From assembly GCF_017161325.1 (NCBI RefSeq), contig NZ_CP045670.1, positions 2,473,367 through 2,537,366 of the forward strand: a stretch of DNA of 64,000 nt, given 5' to 3'. The first letter of the stretch is position 1; each line of letters begins with the position of its first letter. The notes under the pieces were generated by a model. The model made no database searches and was not told where the DNA came from. It worked only from the letters and a program-made list of their open reading frames with translations. The position numbers and the translations under genes were made by a program. Shown one piece after another: positions 24,280 through 33,202 of the stretch. Source of the stretch: Treponema pedis (GTDB lineage: Bacteria; Spirochaetota; Spirochaetia; Treponematales; Treponemataceae).

Positions 24280-25278
24280 ATGCTCATAAATCAACCGCTT
24301 GAGATTAACCGTAAAATACTAAGAAATAGAATTGTTATGCCGCCTATGGCAACCGGAAAAGCCGTTTATGGAATGCCGTCTGAAACGCAAATTGATTATT
24401 ACAAAGAACGGGCAAAGGCTACCGCGATGATTATAGTTGAGCATGAGTATGTTTCACCGGAAGGAATGGCATCAAAAGGACAGCTTTCCATGGCTGACGA
24501 TTCGGTTATCAAAGGATATAAAAAACTTACGGAGACCGTTCATGAGGAGGGAGCCATGATTTTAGCACAAATAAGTCACGCAGGCGGTATCGCAAGAGAT
24601 ACGGAAGATATACCTATCGCACCGAGTCAAATAGTGGTAAGAGCTAATATGCCGACACCGAAAGAAATGACAAAGGAGGATATAAACAGACTAATTTATG
24701 CTTTTACAGATGCTGCTGTAAGAGCACAAAAAGCAGGTTTCGACGGCGTTGAAATTCATGCGGCACACGGCTATCTATTGAACCAGTTTTATTCTCCTCT
24801 TACCAATCACAGAACAGATGAATATACGGGAAGCACTATGGAAGGGCGAACCAGATTTCATATAGAAATTATCAAGTCTATGCGAAAAGCAGTCGGTAAC
24901 AACTTTATTGTGGCACTTCGCTTTGGTGCATGTGATTATATGAAAGGCGGAAGTGAGATAAAAGATATTCCTGCGGCAGCACATATTTTTGAACGGAATG
25001 GCATTGATTTTCTTGATATTTCAGGCGGTCATTGCGTTTATACCGTCAAAGGAAAGACGGAACCGGGATGGTTTGCTGAGTTAAGTAAGCCTGCAAAACA
25101 AGCAGTCAAGATACCGGTTATGCTCACAGGCGGTATCAAGACAGGCGAAGATGCTGAAAATTTATTGAAAGAGCATGCAGCGGATTTAATAGGAGTCGGA
25201 AGAAGTATGATGCAAGATGCAAAATGGACACAGAAAGCGCTTGCCGAACTTCACTGGATATCGGATATTTTAACTTGA
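24280..25278 (+). CDS. Old-yellow-enzyme family NADH:flavin oxidoreductase
   Basis: ATG 24280 follows AGAAAGAAGGAAAACAA. The 332-residue single TIM barrel carries NRIVMPPMATGKA at the FMN site, ILAQISHAGGIA, GFDGVEIHAAHGYLLNQFYS with the substrate-binding H-A-A-H, PLTNHRTDEYTGS with the phosphate/FMN loop, and VMLTGGIKTGEDAE then LIGVGRSMMQD. The C-terminal iron-sulfur and NAD domains of 2-enoate reductases are absent, so it is a short OYE, presumably reducing alkenes of unsaturated carbonyls. The next gene's ribosome binding site overlaps its stop. Confidence 0.9.
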   Translation: MLINQPLEINRKILRNRIVMPPMATGKAVYGMPSETQIDYYKERAKATAMIIVEHEYVSPEGMASKGQLSMADDSVIKGYKKLTETVHEEGAMILAQISHAGGIARDTEDIPIAPSQIVVRANMPTPKEMTKEDINRLIYAFTDAAVRAQKAGFDGVEIHAAHGYLLNQFYSPLTNHRTDEYTGSTMEGRTRFHIEIIKSMRKAVGNNFIVALRFGACDYMKGGSEIKDIPAAAHIFERNGIDFLDISGGHCVYTVKGKTEPGWFAELSKPAKQAVKIPVMLTGGIKTGEDAENLLKEHAADLIGVGRSMMQDAKWTQKALAELHWISDILT

Positions 25279-25284
25279 GGAGAG

Positions 25285-25785
25285 ATGTTATTGGATATTA
25301 AAATAATATTGATAGAGATTATTATTTGGTCGGGGCTTTGGATGATTATGGTATCTATATCGGTTAGAGTATTTCCTTTTACGATTGAACACGATTATCC
25401 GAAAGATGTAAGAGAAGTTGCAAATATTCCCAAACCGTCAAAAAAGCACAAAATGCAAGGATTGATATTTGCGAGTGTCAGCTTTATAATACTTTTTAGT
25501 TTATTGGTTGCATTTGCAATCTTAGCATATAAAGGACAAGAGTTATCATTTCGGAAAATATTTGTTCACTTGTGGATAATCTGCATGACCTGGAATATAG
25601 TTGATTTATTAATTATTGATTGGCTATTTATTTGTCTTTTATCACTGAAATACTTTGTGTTGCCCAAAACAGAGAATTACAAGGGAAATAAAAATTATAA
25701 ATTTCATTTCATCGGATTTATAAAAGGGTTTGTTGCAATAATTTTTACGACTATTTCATTTTTCGTTTTGAAACTGCTGAAGTAA
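25285..25785 (+). CDS. Four-helix membrane protein, unknown
   Basis: 166 residues from ATG 25285; TTG 25291 has better spacing from GAGGAG (25277-25282) and may be the true start. Helices: IILIEIIIWSGLWMIMVSIS, LIFASVSFIILFSLLVAFAI, IFVHLWIICMTWNIVDLLII, FIKGFVAIIFTTISFFVLKL, with a conserved-looking D-W after the third. Family not recognised. It is tightly coupled to the flavin oxidoreductase gene. Confidence 0.62.
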   Translation: MLLDIKIILIEIIIWSGLWMIMVSISVRVFPFTIEHDYPKDVREVANIPKPSKKHKMQGLIFASVSFIILFSLLVAFAILAYKGQELSFRKIFVHLWIICMTWNIVDLLIIDWLFICLLSLKYFVLPKTENYKGNKNYKFHFIGFIKGFVAIIFTTISFFVLKLLK

Positions 25786-25852
25786 AGCAAGTGTTAAAAA
25801 TCATATTGAAAAATTAGTATAAAATAGCATAACTGAATTTATGGAAGTAATA

Positions 25853-26488
25853 ATGAGAAGCGGTCATATCATATACAAAGTAAATAATTTACAATCGGCA
25901 GTTGAAGAATGGCGAAGCAAAGGATTTGAGGTCGAATATGGAAGAAAAGAAAATCCTATCAATGCGTTAATATATTTTAGCGAGGGAGCTTATATTGAGT
26001 TATTGCAAAACACGGGAATGCCAAAAATAGTAAAGCTATTAAGCAAATTATTCGGCAAAAATAAAAAAATGGAAAGATTTAATTATTGGGACACTTGCGA
26101 TGAAGGCTTATGCGGATTTTGTATAGAAAAAGATTTCGGCAGCTTAGATGAAGAGGTTGCATTTCTAAAAAGTAACGGAATTAAAGGAGTTTTATTTAAT
26201 AATCTCAAAAGAATTGACACAAAGAACAGAGTTTTACAGTACAAGTGTTTTTTCCCGGAGGGGATAGATTTTCCGTTTTTAATGAGTTATTTCAGTATTG
26301 ACCCAAAACCTGTAAATTTTGTACATCCAAATGGCGTAAAAAAAATAAAGAAAATTATTTTTAAAATTGATGAAAGAAATGCAAATATCCTAAAACAACT
26401 AATTCAAGATGATGTACTGGAAATTATAGCCGATGACAAGGAAAAAGGCATAGTTCATATTGAGTATGACGGTTCGGATTCCATATAA
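25853..26488 (+). CDS. VOC-superfamily (glyoxalase-like) protein
   Basis: I chose ATG 25853 behind TATGGAAG; the frame opens at 25841. 211 residues: MRSGHIIYKVNNLQSAVEEW, FEVEYGRKENPINALIYFSE, GAYIELLQ, then a second half with LCGFCIEKDFGSLDEEVAFL and PFLMSYFSIDPKPVNFVHPN. This is the layout of long glyoxalase-like proteins of the VOC superfamily. Metal ligands are not obvious beyond the H of SGHIIYKV and E of YIELL. A weak 5' arm (AACTGAATTTATGG) overlaps the ribosome binding site. Confidence 0.72.
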   Translation: MRSGHIIYKVNNLQSAVEEWRSKGFEVEYGRKENPINALIYFSEGAYIELLQNTGMPKIVKLLSKLFGKNKKMERFNYWDTCDEGLCGFCIEKDFGSLDEEVAFLKSNGIKGVLFNNLKRIDTKNRVLQYKCFFPEGIDFPFLMSYFSIDPKPVNFVHPNGVKKIKKIIFKIDERNANILKQLIQDDVLEIIADDKEKGIVHIEYDGSDSI

Positions 26489-26620
26489 TGAAAATTGACA
26501 TCAACAATAAGCACGTATTATTTATCAATTATCAAAACTCGGTATTTTTTAAGACTATAGTATTTTTGTCTTCCTTAAATACAGGTACTTGCTTGATTTT
26601 TTTAAGTGGAGGTGATTAAA

Positions 26621-27652
26621 ATGGGATTTTTTATGGGAGCTCTGATTTTTTTTATTGCAATGATTCTTACCTTAGCTTTTACAATATTTTTATATATTCA
26701 TCTTGTAATTGCGGTGAAAAATAACAGAGATGTACCTAAGTGGATGTATAAAATAGGACATGCTCTAAAGGGAAGAGGAACGGACATATATAAAGATTTC
26801 ACGGATAAATCCGCATTAAATGAAGTAAATTCTTACATAATAGGAGTAGTAATAGCCAGTATAGCAGCATATTTTATTTTTTACGGTAAATACTTTGTAA
26901 ATAACAAGATAGCATTTTGGCTGTGGACAGAATTTTTAATCGTTATTGTTATGAGCATCGTCATCAGTTTTGGGAAATGTCTCTTAAGTTTTATATTCCC
27001 TGCAATAAAAAAAACAAACTATAACTGTGATTTTTCAGCCGCCGCAAATGCCGTCATGGGTATGATTCTAATGTCAATATTTGCCTGTGCATTAACACTT
27101 ACCGTGACAGGGCTGCCTGTAAAAGCACCTGTTGTGCAAGTTGGAAAATATAAGATTATTGTCGGACATACCAAAGCGAATGATTTACTTTCAAACGGAT
27201 TCAGTTTTTCGGGAAAGGCTCCAAACGACATTATTGAAAATAAAAGAGAAAGCCATTTTGTCTTTGGCGAAACGGTAGAGCTTGTCAAAGACGGAAAAGG
27301 ATATGGATATGTGAACTTGACACCAAGATATCAAGACAAGGCAAGAATTAAAGATTGTATTATTACATACTTCGGCATAACCTCAAAGAGCAGGATGATT
27401 GATGATGTCAAAATATGCGATAAAAGTATTTCCGAATTATCCCTTGATTATTTTGAAAAAGAGAATGTGCGAGATGTTTTTTCACTTTCTCCGATTAGTT
27501 ATCAGGAAAACAAAGTAAAAGGACATTATTCTCTTGTAATGCAGACCTATCCGTACATGCTTTGGAAAAGCTATACGATAGAAGTTATTTTTTTCGGTGA
27601 TGATAGACCAAATCAATTTGAAGTATATGCACGACATACACTTTGGGAATAG
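26621..27652 (+). CDS. Multi-pass membrane protein with soluble C-terminal domain
   Basis: I chose ATG 26621, 7 nt after GTGGAGGTGATTAAA. 343 residues: four membrane helices in the first 200 (LIFFIAMILTLAFTIFLYIH; IIGVVIASIAAYFIFYG; FWLWTEFLIVIVMSIVISFG; AVMGMILMSIFACALTLTV), then a soluble domain of about 145 residues (VVQVGKYKIIVGHTKANDLL, EVYARHTLWE). The A-N-D-L-L segment resembles lipoprotein-like domains of hypothetical Firmicute proteins, but I do not assign a family. No promoter module directly precedes it. Confidence 0.62.
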   Translation: MGFFMGALIFFIAMILTLAFTIFLYIHLVIAVKNNRDVPKWMYKIGHALKGRGTDIYKDFTDKSALNEVNSYIIGVVIASIAAYFIFYGKYFVNNKIAFWLWTEFLIVIVMSIVISFGKCLLSFIFPAIKKTNYNCDFSAAANAVMGMILMSIFACALTLTVTGLPVKAPVVQVGKYKIIVGHTKANDLLSNGFSFSGKAPNDIIENKRESHFVFGETVELVKDGKGYGYVNLTPRYQDKARIKDCIITYFGITSKSRMIDDVKICDKSISELSLDYFEKENVRDVFSLSPISYQENKVKGHYSLVMQTYPYMLWKSYTIEVIFFGDDRPNQFEVYARHTLWE

Positions 27653-27690
27653 GTTAATTCGGAATTTCAGAGTTGGCAATCAAAAATGGA

Positions 27691-27714
27691 ATGAATGAAT
27701 GAATGAATGAATGA
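27691..27714. repeat. ATGA tetranucleotide repeat, 6 copies
   Basis: Six exact ATGA units between two array genes, about 110 bp upstream of the next start codon. It is in an untranslated region, so length changes would affect spacing rather than frame. Confidence 0.85.
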
Positions 27715-27824
27715 AGAAGTATTTAAAAGAAAAATAAACGAATTGTCCGAAATTTAAGAAAAGTTTTATTGAAATTTGATTTTTAACAGTTAAGCAAATT
27801 TGAACTTACGGAAGAGGTAAAGAG

Positions 27825-28679
27825 ATGACATATACACAGGAAGATTTTCAGGAATGGATATTTTGTATATCAGATAAAATGGAGCGATTTACAAATGAAT
27901 TTGCCGGGAAAAATCGTTTGATTCTTGATTATACACTGGCTTCATTGAATGATTTGGAAAGATGGATTCTTAATCGGTATTCCGATGCCCGCGACTTGAT
28001 TGCAGACAGCAGTACATTGGATTGCATTACTATTTATATCGGGGAAACTTTCAGACAATACATCGGCGGCAAGTGGTTTATAGATTTAAAGAACAAAAAA
28101 AATGCGTATTACTCCATGCCGATTCTGACAGACCCTTCTTACCGAGGCGTTACATCCGTTGCCCCGATGACTTATGCGACTGCCTGTATCGGCAGAAATA
28201 AAGGGAATTATATCGGCGGAATCTTAATGAATCGTATTGCACCTCAAATAAAAACGATTGATAAGCTGGTAGAGTTTATGGAAAGAGAGTGCTATTACTC
28301 CTTTTCCATTGGGAAATATAAGGCATTGGAAGGACAGTTTTTAGAGCGGGACGGATATGACTATGTCTATGGATATTCCGAGAGGGGACATAAGGATATA
28401 GAAAAGCATTTTGATAACGAAGAAGAAGCCGTTCAGTATGTACTTAAACAAATTTCCGAAGGGAACGTCGATAATTCCCACTTGGCAGCTTTTACATGGG
28501 ATAGCAAAGAGATTTTGAACGCCGAAAAGGAGTTGAATGAAATGTTTATACCTTTCATGCGAAATGATGTTCCCTGCTTTGGACAAGACGAGCGCACTGC
28601 CTACAGAATCTTTGTTTATGGAAAGAACATAAGGTACTTGGATGATTTTAAAAAGAAATATTGGAAGAAAATAAATTAA
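27825..28679 (+). CDS. Hypothetical soluble protein
   Basis: ATG 27825 follows GGAAGAGGTAAAGAG, with a 5' arm (GCAAATTTGAACTTACGG) directly before. 284 residues with no membrane segment: FAGKNRLILDYTLASLNDLE, CITIYIGETFRQYIGGKWFI DLK, SVAPMTYATACIGRNKGNYI. The I-Y-I-G-E-T-F-R-x-x-I-G-G-K-W block recurs in proteins found next to toxin genes and in cassettes. A possible immunity role is speculation; no toxin gene is adjacent. Confidence 0.62.
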   Translation: MTYTQEDFQEWIFCISDKMERFTNEFAGKNRLILDYTLASLNDLERWILNRYSDARDLIADSSTLDCITIYIGETFRQYIGGKWFIDLKNKKNAYYSMPILTDPSYRGVTSVAPMTYATACIGRNKGNYIGGILMNRIAPQIKTIDKLVEFMERECYYSFSIGKYKALEGQFLERDGYDYVYGYSERGHKDIEKHFDNEEEAVQYVLKQISEGNVDNSHLAAFTWDSKEILNAEKELNEMFIPFMRNDVPCFGQDERTAYRIFVYGKNIRYLDDFKKKYWKKIN

Positions 28680-28780
28680 AAGTTGCGGCGATAACGAATA
28701 TGTTATATGTTTACAATGATAAGAATAACGCGCTAAAAGTATGTGAACATACCAATATTGATATCCCGATAAAAATCAAC

Positions 28781-28786
28781 TATAAT
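28781..28786 (+). promoter_or_regulatory. Likely -10 box
   Basis: TATAAT in ATCAACTATAATGTATGGG, about 45 nt before the next start codon. It does not belong to the type A or B modules. Confidence 0.4.
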
Positions 28787-28829
28787 GTATGGGATTTCAT
28801 TCTTTTTATTTGAGGTTTGGAGAAATATT

Positions 28830-29090
28830 ATGAAATTAAAAGCGGGACAATCCTATCGCATTAAAAAAGATATTTTAACTTTCAAAACTGGAGAAGTATG
28901 GTTGTTGGCAAATGAGGGTTATCAGATTTACTACGGCGAACATAACTTTGTTTTCATTAATGCGGAAAAAAACAGCCGATTCATGGTATTACGTGATTCT
29001 GAAGATAAGGATATGGAAATATACTGTCATTTGGACGAATATTTTGAAGAAATAAATGAGCGACATATTGATTATGTTACACGAATATGA
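28830..29090 (+). CDS. Small DUF3601-like protein
   Basis: I chose ATG 28830, behind GGTTTGGAGAAATATT; the frame opens at 28785. 86 residues: MKLKAGQSYRIKKDILTFKT, GEVWLLANEGYQIYYGEHNF, and an acidic C-terminus. The F-x-x-G-E-x-W pattern in a beta-rich small protein recalls DUF3601; this is a tentative family call. Its stop overlaps the next open frame (ATGA), so the two are probably coupled. Confidence 0.55.
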   Translation: MKLKAGQSYRIKKDILTFKTGEVWLLANEGYQIYYGEHNFVFINAEKNSRFMVLRDSEDKDMEIYCHLDEYFEEINERHIDYVTRI

Positions 29091-29098
29091 GGGCTTTA

Positions 29099-29563
29099 AT
29101 GAAAATTGATATACGAAAATCCGTTCAATATAAATACATACTATATAGATTTAATAAAAAGTTTTTAAAAAATGAAACTTTGAAAAAGCTGAGTCAAGAG
29201 GAGAAAGACAAAATCTGCATTGAAGTTGCAAAAAAGACAAGAAATATAACTCTTATTTTCGGAATTATATATATATTTGTTATGTTATTTTTATTTTACA
29301 TCTTGGTTATAAATCCGCAATATCAAAATAATACTTTTGTAAAATGGTATCGTAACATATTAGATTCAGTATACCCGCTCATCAATGGAAATTGGGGAAG
29401 CGGTATAAACAAAAAAAGAGGAACCGTTTTATTGATTTGTATTAAATTGCTGCCTATTTTTATAATCAATGCCGTTCCGCTACTTATATTTATACCGGTA
29501 ACGGCAAATATACTCTTAAAACGAAGGTATAACTTCGGCAGCCAAACAGGACTGCCTCGTTAA
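29099..29563 (+). CDS. Two-helix membrane protein, unknown
   Basis: I prefer ATG 29099 (ribosome binding site GAGGG) over ATG 29087, which overlaps the previous stop. 154 residues: a basic N-terminus (KIDIRKSVQYKYILYRFNKK), then helices ITLIFGIIYIFVMLFLFYIL and IKLLPIFIINAVPLLIFIPV. Not recognised. Confidence 0.58.
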   Translation: MKIDIRKSVQYKYILYRFNKKFLKNETLKKLSQEEKDKICIEVAKKTRNITLIFGIIYIFVMLFLFYILVINPQYQNNTFVKWYRNILDSVYPLINGNWGSGINKKRGTVLLICIKLLPIFIINAVPLLIFIPVTANILLKRRYNFGSQTGLPR

Positions 29564-29570
29564 CCGTCGA

Positions 29571-29621
29571 GTTTGCCTTTCGGCAAACATCGCTTATTAA
29601 ACATGTGCGCTTTTCGCGCAC
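29571..29621 (+). terminator. Pair of small hairpins behind 29563
   Basis: GTTTGCC-TTTC-GGCAAAC (29571-29588) and GTGCGC-TTTTC-GCGCAC (29605-29621). Both loops are tight and stems perfect, but neither is followed by a clear T-run, so termination is only possible. Confidence 0.4.
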
Positions 29622-29711
29622 TAATTGAACACCTTCCAAAGTTCATACTTTGTTCAGTTGTTCAATTTTAAGGAAGATTAAACGATAAATACACAAAAAA
29701 AGGATAAACCG

Positions 29712-30611
29712 ATGGGAGCATTTAAAACGACAAATGTTATGATACGCGATTTTAATAATTCGATTACGGAAAAAGATATTTTAGAACTTCTTAAAGAAGA
29801 TGACATTAAGCTCATTAGACCGTACGGCGGATATACTCCGGGAAAACAGGATTTGTATTTACTCAACGGTTTTTTTAAGTTACGCCCCGAGGTCGAATTT
29901 CGTGTTACTGCCGCCGGAATGTTAAAGTTATTGCCCGACGTACAAGCGGTTTCGGAAGTCGTTGAAGGTTGTTTCGGAGAGAACCTTGAGGATTTAAAAT
30001 ACTTAAAATGCGTGCAGTCCCTTAGGTTGGTGGAAAAAGATATAACACCGCTTATCTCATATCGGGATACGCTGAAAAAACTCACTCTTGAAGGCGGACT
30101 GAAAAAAGACGCCGATAACGTACTGGCCAACATGTTTTATCTAAATACTCTTAATTTGGAAAGTACGACATTGAAATCTTTTGAGCGTATAACAAAACTT
30201 CCGCTTCAAAATCTCTATATATACGGCAATAAACCGAGCGAGCCGATTCCGATTAAAGAGCTGTCCGAACTGAAAAACATTCGTATTAAGAATAATTCCT
30301 CTTGGAATGATTTCGGATTTCTTTCAAATCTGAAAAAATTGGAATCTATAAGAATTGAATATTGCTCAAAAATTGAAAAAGTACCGCCGATTTACGGACT
30401 TCATAATCTAAAATATGTAGAATTCAGTAATTGCAACAGACTTAAAGACATTACGGCCTTATGGAATTTATCTAATGATTGCGAAGTTTTAGCGACCGGC
30501 ACTCAGCTTTCTAAAGAAAAAATAACTTATTGCTATGAGCCTGAATTGGGATTACAAGCTTGGTGTAAAGAACATTCGACAAATCTTCCGCCGAAAATAT
30601 CGGAGAAATAA
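29712..30611 (+). CDS. Cytosolic leucine-rich-repeat-like protein
   Basis: ATG 29712 lies behind AAAAGGATAAACCG. 299 residues without signal peptide. An N-terminal domain (FKTTNVMIRDFNNSITEKDI) is followed by irregular LRR-like units: LKYLKCVQSLRLVEKDITPL, FYLNTLNLESTTLKSFERIT, LKNIRIKNNSSWNDFGFLSN, LKKLESIRIEYCSKIEKVPP, LHNLKYVEFSNCNRLKDITA. Probably a protein-binding solenoid inside the cell. Not clearly part of the arm-flanked units; no 5' arm was seen. Confidence 0.68.
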   Translation: MGAFKTTNVMIRDFNNSITEKDILELLKEDDIKLIRPYGGYTPGKQDLYLLNGFFKLRPEVEFRVTAAGMLKLLPDVQAVSEVVEGCFGENLEDLKYLKCVQSLRLVEKDITPLISYRDTLKKLTLEGGLKKDADNVLANMFYLNTLNLESTTLKSFERITKLPLQNLYIYGNKPSEPIPIKELSELKNIRIKNNSSWNDFGFLSNLKKLESIRIEYCSKIEKVPPIYGLHNLKYVEFSNCNRLKDITALWNLSNDCEVLATGTQLSKEKITYCYEPELGLQAWCKEHSTNLPPKISEK

Positions 30612-30637
30612 ATTAGGTTTCGTTAGGAGAAAATATA

Positions 30638-31507
30638 ATGAATTTGCTTGAATATATGCGGGAACAAAACAAAATGACGCAGGAAGTATGGGAAAATACT
30701 TTTGAAAAACGTGAACATGAAATTTTGGTTCTCAGACATGAAGGCGGCGGAGCACGTAAGAAAAACGGCTTTTGGGATGCCGCAGTTTACTTTTTGGCGT
30801 ATCTGGATTGCACAACAGGATTATTGCATAAAGAAGAAGGGCGTCTGGTATATCCCGTCAGTGATAATGAACATGAAAAAGGGAGAATTTGGGAACGCTT
30901 TGAGGATAATACAATTTACCGTTTAAAGGTGCGCACAAAAATATCGGAGAATGTTTCCGAAAGTATTTTAAAATCTTCCCAAAACCGATTTCTTGTTGTG
31001 GAAATTATTGAAAAAAATCCGCCCTGCCCCGAACTGGAAGAAATACTTACAGAATATAAAAAACCCGTCATTTTACAGGATAACACATTGGGAGAATTGA
31101 CACTTAATAAAAAATTGAACTGTTTTGAAGGCACTGTTTATTGGCAAGGCAAAACGGCGAATATTTCATTGGAAGTAAATAAGGATAATAAAAGCGGTTG
31201 GTCAAAGGCAAAAACAGCCATGAAAACTATGTTGACGGAACAGGAAAAATGGGACAGGGAGATGCGCGATTTTGCGGCAAAAAAACTCACCCCGCTTGCA
31301 GGTAAATGGCGCGAATCGGCGGAACCGACCGCCCCGGAAATAACGGAACAAAGTTTTGCACGGCGGATTGAACTTAAAACAATCTCAATTACGGCGGGCG
31401 GCTCCTTTTCAGCTTATTTTGATGATGACGATATGTTTTTCGGTCATTGTGTTACAGTGCAAGGAAGTTTAAAAAAAGGCGTTATATCGGCAAATATGGA
31501 AGGTTAA
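30638..31507 (+). CDS. DUF2262-domain protein
   Basis: ATG 30638 follows GTTAGGAGAAAATATA. 289 residues. The N-terminal half (VRHEGGGARKKNGFWDAAV, GRIWERFEDNTIYRLKVR) is of unknown fold. The C-terminal half has LQDNTLGELTLNKKLNCFEG, TVYWQGKTANISLEV and the helical KLTPLAGKWRES, then ITAGGSFSAYFDDDDMFFGH CVTVQG, which is the DUF2262 pattern of cytosolic proteins often found near polymorphic toxin immunity genes. Function unknown. Confidence 0.75.
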   Translation: MNLLEYMREQNKMTQEVWENTFEKREHEILVLRHEGGGARKKNGFWDAAVYFLAYLDCTTGLLHKEEGRLVYPVSDNEHEKGRIWERFEDNTIYRLKVRTKISENVSESILKSSQNRFLVVEIIEKNPPCPELEEILTEYKKPVILQDNTLGELTLNKKLNCFEGTVYWQGKTANISLEVNKDNKSGWSKAKTAMKTMLTEQEKWDREMRDFAAKKLTPLAGKWRESAEPTAPEITEQSFARRIELKTISITAGGSFSAYFDDDDMFFGHCVTVQGSLKKGVISANMEG

Positions 31508-31641
31508 TTGCTCTACGGTAGACCTAAATTTAAACCGGAAGTTATTTAAAGTCCGAAATTAAACCGTAAAAGACAGAAAACAAAGCGTCGGTGCGTATTT
31601 TAACTTTATTTTGTCCGAATAAGTAAACGGGAGTTAAAGAT

Positions 31642-31729
31642 CTTGAAGAAACTGCAATTTTAATTAAAAATAATATTGAAGAAAGTGCAATTTTACTCAA
31701 AAATAACCTTGAAGAAACTGCAAAAATAT
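31642..31729 (+). repeat. 33-bp tandem repeat, 2.6 copies
   Basis: Units start at 31642, 31675 and 31708. The repeat length is a multiple of three and one frame reads LEETAILIKNN, IEESAILLKNN, LEETAKI and stop: an 11-residue heptad-like repeat. No start codon precedes it in frame, so it is either a decayed coding end or a non-coding repeat next to the promoter of the ATPase gene. Confidence 0.6.
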
Positions 31730-31763
31730 AGTATAAGTAAATTCCAACAAGGAGGTTTACTCC

Positions 31764-33092
31764 GTGTTTTTCAATAGAAAAGTATATGCAAGGTTATTAG
31801 AGTGGAAAGAAAAGTTTTCAGATAAATATGCGGCTATGCTTGAAGGAGCACGGCGAGTCGGAAAATCGACAATTGCGGAAAACTTCGCAATGAATGAATA
31901 TAAATCATATATTTTGCTGGATTTTTCGAAAATAACAAATAACATAAAAGCCTGCTTTGATGATGTCGGAAATTTGGACTTGTTTTTTTTAAGGCTTCAA
32001 GCTGAAACCGCATAGAACTGTATGAGAATAATTCCCTCATAATCTTTGATGAAGTCCAGATGTTTCCGCGCGCCCGACAGGCAATAAAGCATTTGGTTTC
32101 CGACGGAAGATACAGTTACTTGGAAACGGGCTCATTAATTTCCATCAAAAAAAATGTAAAAAATATTTTAATTCCTTCCGAAGAAATGAAAATACCGGTT
32201 CATCCAATGGATTATGAAGAGTTTTGTAAAGCCGCCGGCCATAATTATTCTTTATTAAAACGGATTTTTGAAACGGAGAAAGCGATTGGCCAAAGCACAA
32301 ATCGCAAACTTATGAGAGATTTAAGAATATATATGGCAGTAGGAGGCATGCCGCAAGCTGTAGAGGCTTATGTGAACGGAAAGAATTTTTCAGATATAGA
32401 TAAGATAAAGCGTCAAATTATTTCGTTATATGAAGATGACTTTAAGAAAATAGATTCATCGGGAAGAATAACCGCAATGTATAGGTCAATCCCGGCTCAG
32501 CTTGCAAAAAAATCGAAAAAGTACAGAATTACTACCGCCATCGGAAAAAGAAACAGCAAAAAAAATGCGGAACTGCTATTTGATTTGCTGGATTCAAAAA
32601 CAGTACTGCCATGTTTTAATTCGACAAATCCCGGAGCTATCTTGGCGGGATACAAAGGATTTAGAAAGCTATAAATTATATCTTTGCGATACAGGTTTAT
32701 TTGTCACGCTGATGTTTATTGACAGGCCTGTAACGGAAAACGACATATATGCCAAATTACTTTCAGATAAATTACCTGCAAATCTCGGATATCTTTATGA
32801 AAATCTTGTCGCACAGATAATAACTGCATCAGGTAGAGAATTGTATTATCATACATGGGAAAAAAAAGGCAGCTCCCATTATTATGAGGTTGACTTTTTA
32901 ACTGCGGAAGGTAGTAAAATAAATGCTTTTGAGATAAAGTCTTCGGGAACAGGAAAATATGAATCAATTAGAGAGTTTTCACGGAAGTACTCAAATAATG
33001 TGAAGAAAACATATTTGATTTCACAAAAAGACATACTCAAGAAAGAATCATTATTTTTCAAACCATTCTATTTGGTTCCGTTTCTTGTATAA
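31764..33092 (+). pseudogene. AAA ATPase with DUF4143 domain, two frameshifts
   Basis: GTG 31764 follows ACAAGGAGGTTTACTCC. The product reads VYARLLEWKEKFSDKYAAML, EGARRVGKSTIAENFA (P-loop), then breaks near 31995-32010 (ACCGCATAG; one more G gives AETGIELYENNS). It resumes with LIIFDEVQMFPRARQAIKHL (Walker B), YLETGSLISIKKNV and MAVGGMPQAVEAYV, and breaks again near 32650 (GGCGGGAT; one G fewer restores the frame). The DUF4143 part follows: LYLCDTGLFVTLMFIDRPV, YENLVAQIITASGRELYYHT, YYEVDFLTAEGSKINAFEIK. The last segment has the PD-(D/E)xK-like core. The family is common and of unknown role. The breaks are in short G runs, so they may be errors or real. Confidence 0.8.
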
Positions 33093-33202
33093 AAACTTTC
33101 GGTTGTCTAAAAAAGTAAGCTGGAATTTGTAGAGAGGTACATAAAAAACCTCCGTTACGGGCAACTCATAAAACGATAAATTAAAACTTTATCCGTTTTT
33201 TA
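33093..33202 (+). terminator. Right edge of the array: 3' arm and terminator
   Basis: AACTTTCGGTTGTCTAA (3' arm) follows the ATPase stop. A 5'-arm-like GCTGGAATTTGTAGAGAGG follows, and then a terminator, ACGATAAATT with AACTTTATCCGTTTTTTAT (33172-33202). The next gene is on the other strand and is a core gene, so this marks the array's right boundary. Confidence 0.55.
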
